From NCBI GenBank assembly GCA_018820205.1, contig JAHJOK010000059.1:124001-188000 (forward strand): 64,000 nt of DNA. Direction: 5' to 3'. The notes under the pieces are model-generated. The model was not told the origin of the DNA and searched no databases. It saw nothing but the letters and a program-made list of their open reading frames with translations. Below, in pieces: positions 60,530 to 64,000 of the stretch (position 1 is the first letter of the stretch; each line of letters starts with the position of its first letter). The DNA is from Alphaproteobacteria bacterium (GTDB taxonomy: Bacteria > Pseudomonadota > Alphaproteobacteria > Caulobacterales > Caulobacteraceae). The translations under genes were made by a program, and so were the position numbers.

Positions 60530-60784
60530 CTATCGGTCGCGACGCGGTTTGAGCCGAACACCTGGTCCTGCATCGCTCGTGTCGTCAGCTTCTAAAAAGA
60601 TGACGCCAGCGTCCTCCAGAGCACGTTGGACAGCTCCGACGTTGGCGGCCGAGCTGCGCCCGGGTCCCACATCACTTTCCATTCGCCTGATCGTTTGGAG
60701 CGAGACCCCCGCCGCTTGAGCGAGTGAAGCTCCGTTCCAACTCAACAGGGCACGCGCCGCACGGATTTGAGCAGCCGTCAACAC
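60530..60784 (-). CDS. XRE-family helix-turn-helix regulator
   Basis: 84 residues, almost entirely one HTH domain: ITAAQIRAARALLSWNGASLAQ-type opening, then AGVSLQTIRRMESDV, RALEDAGVIFLEADD. Likely represses itself and the divergent gene at 60881; the 96-bp gap between them is AT-rich and contains the shared promoter region. Small XRE regulators of this kind often control transfer or excision of integrative elements. Confidence 0.85.
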   Translation of the reverse strand: MLTAAQIRAARALLSWNGASLAQAAGVSLQTIRRMESDVGPGRSSAANVGAVQRALEDAGVIFLEADDTSDAGPGVRLKPRRDR

Positions 60785-60880
60785 GGATAGTCACTTTTTG
60801 TGCCGGTCATGGTATTTTTAGATTGATATCGGAGCGTCTTATTGGTACTAAAAGACTAACACAGAGAGAAAGGTGGAGTC

Positions 60881-61444
60881 ATGGGCTCGCGTCGAAAGGC
60901 GGGCGTCGAGGACGCGCGCCTGCCTGCACTTTCCAGGCGCGCACTCATCGCCGGCACATCGGTCGTAGCGTTTGGGGCGGCTAATCCTGCTGCCGCTGCC
61001 GCTGCCGCTGCCGCTTCCGTCGCCGTGCCTTCCGCCGCAGTTGTGGCCTCAGACGTAGCGACTCGGCGATGCAGAAACTGGCTGGCCCTCGATGCCCAGA
61101 TCGAGCGTCTCCAGACCCGTTGGGCGAAACTGGAAGGCTGGCTGATACGGGAGCATTCGTGGTGCAAACTCACGCCGACTGAACAGCAGGCATTGCCATG
61201 GTCCAAAGAGCTTCGCGACATAGACGGCATCTTGACCACGTTGTTTGACAAGCGTGAGCGTCTTCTAGAGGCGATCCCTGATTCCAGCGCGGTGACCTTG
61301 GAGGCGATCGTTGCGCGACTCGCGGTCGTTGAGCGTCTCGTCTGGCCCGAGGATCACCCGGAGGCACACGCAATGATCACGAGATCGCGGATGGACCTCA
61401 TCGCGATATCCCGAGGAAATTCCATGAACTTGATGGACGCGTAG
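60881..61444 (+). CDS. Hypothetical protein with twin-arginine-like signal
   Basis: 187 residues. LSRRALIAGTSVVAFGAANP (17-36) resembles a Tat signal (SRRALI) ending in a run of alanines (about 37-46). The rest is helical and charged, with WLALDAQIERLQTRWAKLEGWL and ILTTLFDKRERLLEAI, and no family is recognised. A good AGGTGGAG precedes the ATG. Divergent from the XRE gene; followed 69 bp later by the sigma-region-4 protein, so the two may be one unit. Confidence 0.65.
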   Translation: MGSRRKAGVEDARLPALSRRALIAGTSVVAFGAANPAAAAAAAAASVAVPSAAVVASDVATRRCRNWLALDAQIERLQTRWAKLEGWLIREHSWCKLTPTEQQALPWSKELRDIDGILTTLFDKRERLLEAIPDSSAVTLEAIVARLAVVERLVWPEDHPEAHAMITRSRMDLIAISRGNSMNLMDA

Positions 61445-61513
61445 CCGGAAGGCGATCGACGCCGTGCTGATCATGATCGAAGCCATAATCGGAGTCGGCT
61501 GGAGGACGAGCGG

Positions 61514-61753
61514 ATGACAGCACCAAGGCCTCGGCCAAAGCGCCGGCGTACAAGAAGCTCTGCGGATGTCCTTAAGGCGGCGATCCTGCGACTGCCTACC
61601 AACCTTCGCGACGTGTTCGTTCTCCATCGTTTCGGGGGGCTCACCTACGGCGAGATCGGATCGCATCTTGGGATAGCACCGGAAGCTGCGGAGGCGGCAT
61701 TTGCTGCCGCACTGGCTCGCCTCGCTCGGGCGGTCAGGATTTCGGAGGAGTGA
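61514..61753 (+). CDS. Sigma-70 region-4-only small protein
   Basis: 79 residues. After a basic N-terminus (PRPRPKRRRTRSS) it is just the region-4 helix-turn-helix of ECF-type sigma factors: VLKAAILRLPTNLRDVFVLHRFGGLTYGEIGSHLGIAPEAAEAA. Region 2 is missing, so it cannot act as a classical sigma factor; it may be a regulator or DNA-binding protein. GGAGGA lies nine bases before the ATG. Its last 109 bp overlap the 3' end of the convergent serine recombinase gene. Confidence 0.75.
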   Translation: MTAPRPRPKRRRTRSSADVLKAAILRLPTNLRDVFVLHRFGGLTYGEIGSHLGIAPEAAEAAFAAALARLARAVRISEE

Positions 61754-63114
61754 TGCTCCGCCATTTTCTGGAGTTGAAGCCCACTCGGCTGATAACCAGC
61801 GGCCAGATACGCGGCGGCCATTGAGCCGTAGCGACGGTAGATCGTGTAGGTGCTGGGCGTACCGTAAGCGTCCAGTATCTCACGCGACAGGCTGCCATGC
61901 TCGGCAAAGGCCCGTTTCAGGTGCTGGTACAAATCGTCCATCGAATATCTCGGCTTGCCTCGGCCGTGACGGTTCATGTCGCCCTTAAATAGGTGATGGT
62001 TCGCGAACTTGGCGGGCACAGGCAGGTTCAGCAGATCGCGAATGACCGGCATAGGGCCGACTTGCCGGTAGTAAACGCCCGGGCTCCATCGGCCGAAGCG
62101 TCGAATGAGGCCCTGACTGATGTAGCCATGGTCGGCACCAACGCGCCGCAGATCGGCAAGCGCGGCTTTAAAAGCAACAGGAGTTCGGTTGCGCTGGCGC
62201 TTTCGTTGTGCGGCCTCGAAGACATCCTTTGTCACGATCGGGGGAACGCCGTCATCCACGACGATCCAGTCGGCGCGAGGCAGGGCGCCCCCAGACTTGA
62301 CGCCGACTGGTCTGGAGTAACGCCCGCCGATGAGTTTGCCAATGTAGGCTTGGTTATCGAGGATGTACCGCACTCGTCTGGCTGACCAATCACCCCATTC
62401 AGCATTCACGTCCGGATCTGCCGTCAGTTTTCGCGCGACGCTCACAGTGGTCGCCTTCGGACGAAGATAGAGCGCGAATATTCGACGCACGAAGTCCACC
62501 TCGGCGTCCGGGCCCAGGATGAGCTTGGTTCGCACACCTTGCTGTTTACGGACGAACGAACCCGATGGTGCGGCGAGCATCGTGCCATCACTGCGCGTGA
62601 ATATCCGCCGCAAGCCAAGCGGAGCCCGCCCTCCGGTCCAGAATCCTTGGGCCAATAGCCCACGCTGAGCGCGTGTGACCTTCTCGGAAAGGTCATGGCT
62701 GTACTGTCCCGCCATGGTCCGTTTGATATGCTTCATCAGTTGCGACATCGGACTGCCGTCGTTTTTAAAGCCGTCAGCGCAATAGAGGACAGGTACGCCC
62801 GCCTGAACGCACATGAACTCGTAGTAGGCGGCCTGGTCGGAATTTTGGAACCGGCCCCATCGGCTGACGTCGTAAACAAGGACGCAGGTGAACCCGCTGT
62901 CCCCTGAAAGCACGTCGGCCAAAAGGGCTTTTAGACCGTCTCGCTTACGGAGAGAGACCCCGCTAACGGCGGCGTCTTCGTAAGTCCGAACGATCTGCAT
63001 CCCATGCTCGATCGCAAAGGCTTCATTGGTCGCCTTCTGGAATGTCGGCGAGTATTCCTGTCGCTCTGTCGACATACGCACGTACTGCGCCGCTCTGATT
63101 GGCGAAACCTGCAT
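61645..63114 (-). CDS. Large serine recombinase
   Basis: 489 residues from the ATG at 63114 with GGGAG six bases upstream; in-frame ATGs at 63120 and 63132 are alternatives. The resolvase-type catalytic domain has the nucleophile Ser15 in AQYVRMSTERQEYSP, followed by VLVYDVSRWGRFQNSDQAAYYE. The recombinase domain (about 165-300) has RRVRYILDNQAYIGKLIGG. No zinc-ribbon cysteines are evident. Probably integrates or excises an element, perhaps a second one beside that of the tyrosine integrase. Its last 35 residues are Ala/Arg-rich, where it overlaps the sigma-like gene, and may be an extension rather than family sequence. Confidence 0.9.
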   Translation of the reverse strand: MQVSPIRAAQYVRMSTERQEYSPTFQKATNEAFAIEHGMQIVRTYEDAAVSGVSLRKRDGLKALLADVLSGDSGFTCVLVYDVSRWGRFQNSDQAAYYEFMCVQAGVPVLYCADGFKNDGSPMSQLMKHIKRTMAGQYSHDLSEKVTRAQRGLLAQGFWTGGRAPLGLRRIFTRSDGTMLAAPSGSFVRKQQGVRTKLILGPDAEVDFVRRIFALYLRPKATTVSVARKLTADPDVNAEWGDWSARRVRYILDNQAYIGKLIGGRYSRPVGVKSGGALPRADWIVVDDGVPPIVTKDVFEAAQRKRQRNRTPVAFKAALADLRRVGADHGYISQGLIRRFGRWSPGVYYRQVGPMPVIRDLLNLPVPAKFANHHLFKGDMNRHGRGKPRYSMDDLYQHLKRAFAEHGSLSREILDAYGTPSTYTIYRRYGSMAAAYLAAGYQPSGLQLQKMAEHHSSEILTARARRASAAANAASAASGAIPRCDPISP

Positions 63115-63195
63115 TTTCATCTCCCGCGTCATCTAGGACTTGGGACATCAGCACTCGCCCGACCTTTGCTTGTCAAAGCATGCAACGCAGGCGGC

Positions 63196-63411
63196 CGAGC
63201 TTCCGGCCGCGCTGGCGATCACATTCCACTCGGGTGCTAGCCCTATCCCTAGCGGCCTACGGAACGAAGGTCGTGACGCCGATCGGGCGCCGTAATGGGG
63301 TGGTTATCGCAACGGGCGATCCGCGCCGTGCGCGGCGGGCTTTAGGCTGTGCCCCGAGCTTCCGGCTGCGCCGGCGATCTCGTCCCATTCGGGTGACGAT
63401 CCCTATCGCAA
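63196..63411. repeat. Two direct repeats of about 57 bp, 159 bp apart
   Basis: 63196-63252 and 63355-63411 both start CGAGCTTCCGG and share most of their length (few mismatches and one indel). They lie in 63133-63575, a 443-bp stretch without a supportable gene between the recombinase and the 63576 gene; they could be remnants of a duplicated non-coding or recombination-site sequence. Confidence 0.55.
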
Positions 63412-63575
63412 GAGGCTTGGGGCGTTGCCCCCTGCGCACTCCGAAGAGGCATCCGCCCAGCTTCTCTCACCGAGTTCGTTGCAGCCGGGTCCCCGCGAAG
63501 CCTCCCGCTCCGTTTGCTCCCCCAGTCTCGCCGACGGGCAAGGGTTCAGTACGAACCCAAAGCCCAGAGGCGGAT

Positions 63576-63884
63576 ATGAAGAATGACTACTCAATAACTC
63601 GGACACGCTGGAACGGCATCGAGATCGAAATCCGATGGAACGCCGACTATCTGGTCTATGACGACCGAACCCATATGGCCCATCTGGAAGTCGTGAGCGT
63701 GTCACCCGAGCGAGCGCCATTACCAATCACCGAGACGGGATACAGGTCACACTTCACTCCCAGGGCAGCGATGGACGGTTACGACAGCGCGGAAGCCTTC
63801 GTGGAGGCGTGGCTTGATCAAGCGTCGCGTTCGCGGGAATGGAAGGCTTTCGATCAGGCGAGCAGGCAGTTGTCGCTGTTCTAG
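63576..63884 (+). CDS. Small hypothetical protein
   Basis: 102 residues from MKNDYSITRTRWNGIEIEIR, with AGAGGCGG upstream. Mixed alpha/beta look: ITRTRWNGIEIEIRWNADYL, HLEVVSVSPERAPLPITETGYRSHF, YDSAEAFVEAWLDQASRS. This pattern is common in small accessory proteins of Ti-type integrative elements in alphaproteobacteria, but no named family is recognised. Followed at once by a strong hairpin. Confidence 0.65.
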   Translation: MKNDYSITRTRWNGIEIEIRWNADYLVYDDRTHMAHLEVVSVSPERAPLPITETGYRSHFTPRAAMDGYDSAEAFVEAWLDQASRSREWKAFDQASRQLSLF

Positions 63885-63888
63885 GCGG

Positions 63889-63920
63889 GCGGACGTTCAC
63901 GCGGTTGCGCGAACGTCCGC
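63889..63920. terminator. Inverted repeat between convergent genes
   Basis: Perfect GCGGACGTTC / GAACGTCCGC with a 12-base loop, five bases after the stop of the 63576 gene and eight bases from the stop of the minus-strand gene. Confidence 0.6.
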
Positions 63921-63928
63921 TATTGCCA

Positions 63929-64000
63929 TCAGGTCTTGGGCTGGCGGGGTTTGCGGGTCTTGGGCGCAGGAGCGGCGGCTTTCGCCTGACGCCCTTTTGA
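63929..64000 (-). CDS. C-terminal end of a basic protein, cut by the window edge
   Basis: 23 codons before a TGA, reading SKGRQAKAAAPAPKTRKPRQ plus PKT: a Lys/Arg/Ala/Pro tail as in nucleic-acid-binding proteins. Too short to identify. Confidence 0.4.
   Translation of the reverse strand, partial: SKGRQAKAAAPAPKTRKPRQPKT

Overview
The window is GC-rich DNA from an alphaproteobacterium, most likely Caulobacterales and probably Brevundimonas or a close relative. The evidence is gene content and order (trpGDC next to lexA-comEC-gltX; eno-ftsB-pdhA-pdhB-pdhC with a DUF5076 gene inside the pdh operon; lipA followed by a COQ10-like gene), the alphaproteobacterial form of the LexA operator (GTTC-N7-GTTC), and dense ATGA-type gene overlaps. 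The genus is inferred from gene style, not from a database search.

Positions 1 to about 42.4 kb are ordinary chromosome. In order: gltX (partial) and comEC (divergent, start codons overlapping); lexA with two operator boxes; two tiny coupled ORFs; trpC-trpD-trpG and ppiD-trpE (tryptophan synthesis); tpiA-secG-pyrG; a rut pyrimidine-degradation cluster in the order B-C-D-A; tRNA-Ser(UGA); rlpA; a tightly coupled tmk-holB-tatD-MBL run; and the pyruvate dehydrogenase operon, into which genes for a 128-aa protein, DUF5076, glutathione peroxidase and DUF1622 are interleaved. Then come ftsB, eno, a lipoprotein, rpmF, two acetyltransferases, a lipA-ratA-FAD oxidoreductase-GNAT operon, an acyl-CoA/ACP synthetase with a TTG start, wrbA, a VanY-like M15 peptidase overlapping a HELVH-motif protein, an MFS/GPH transporter and mazG.

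From about 42.4 kb to the right edge is a mobile, mosaic region. It opens with large palindromic repeats, a KilA-N gene and a tyrosine integrase. Next comes a block of five co-directional genes (46.1-54.3 kb): a three-Cys-motif radical-SAM-like protein (DUF5131), its TcmP partner, an MmeI-like DNA methyltransferase, a DEAD-like helicase and a GIY-YIG (T5orf172) protein. This block is the best candidate for an undescribed defence or modification system. A mobilisation module follows (TraG/VirD4 coupling protein, TraD, an oriT with an exact match to the RSF1010-type nic core, a MobQ relaxase-helicase TraA, DUF6118). After it lie an XRE regulator, a Tat-like secreted protein, a sigma-region-4-only protein and a large serine recombinase. 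No type IV secretion (trb/virB) genes are visible, and the right end of the element lies outside the window.

Many starts were set by overlap with the upstream stop codon or by a visible Shine-Dalgarno sequence. TTG and GTG starts appear to be used.
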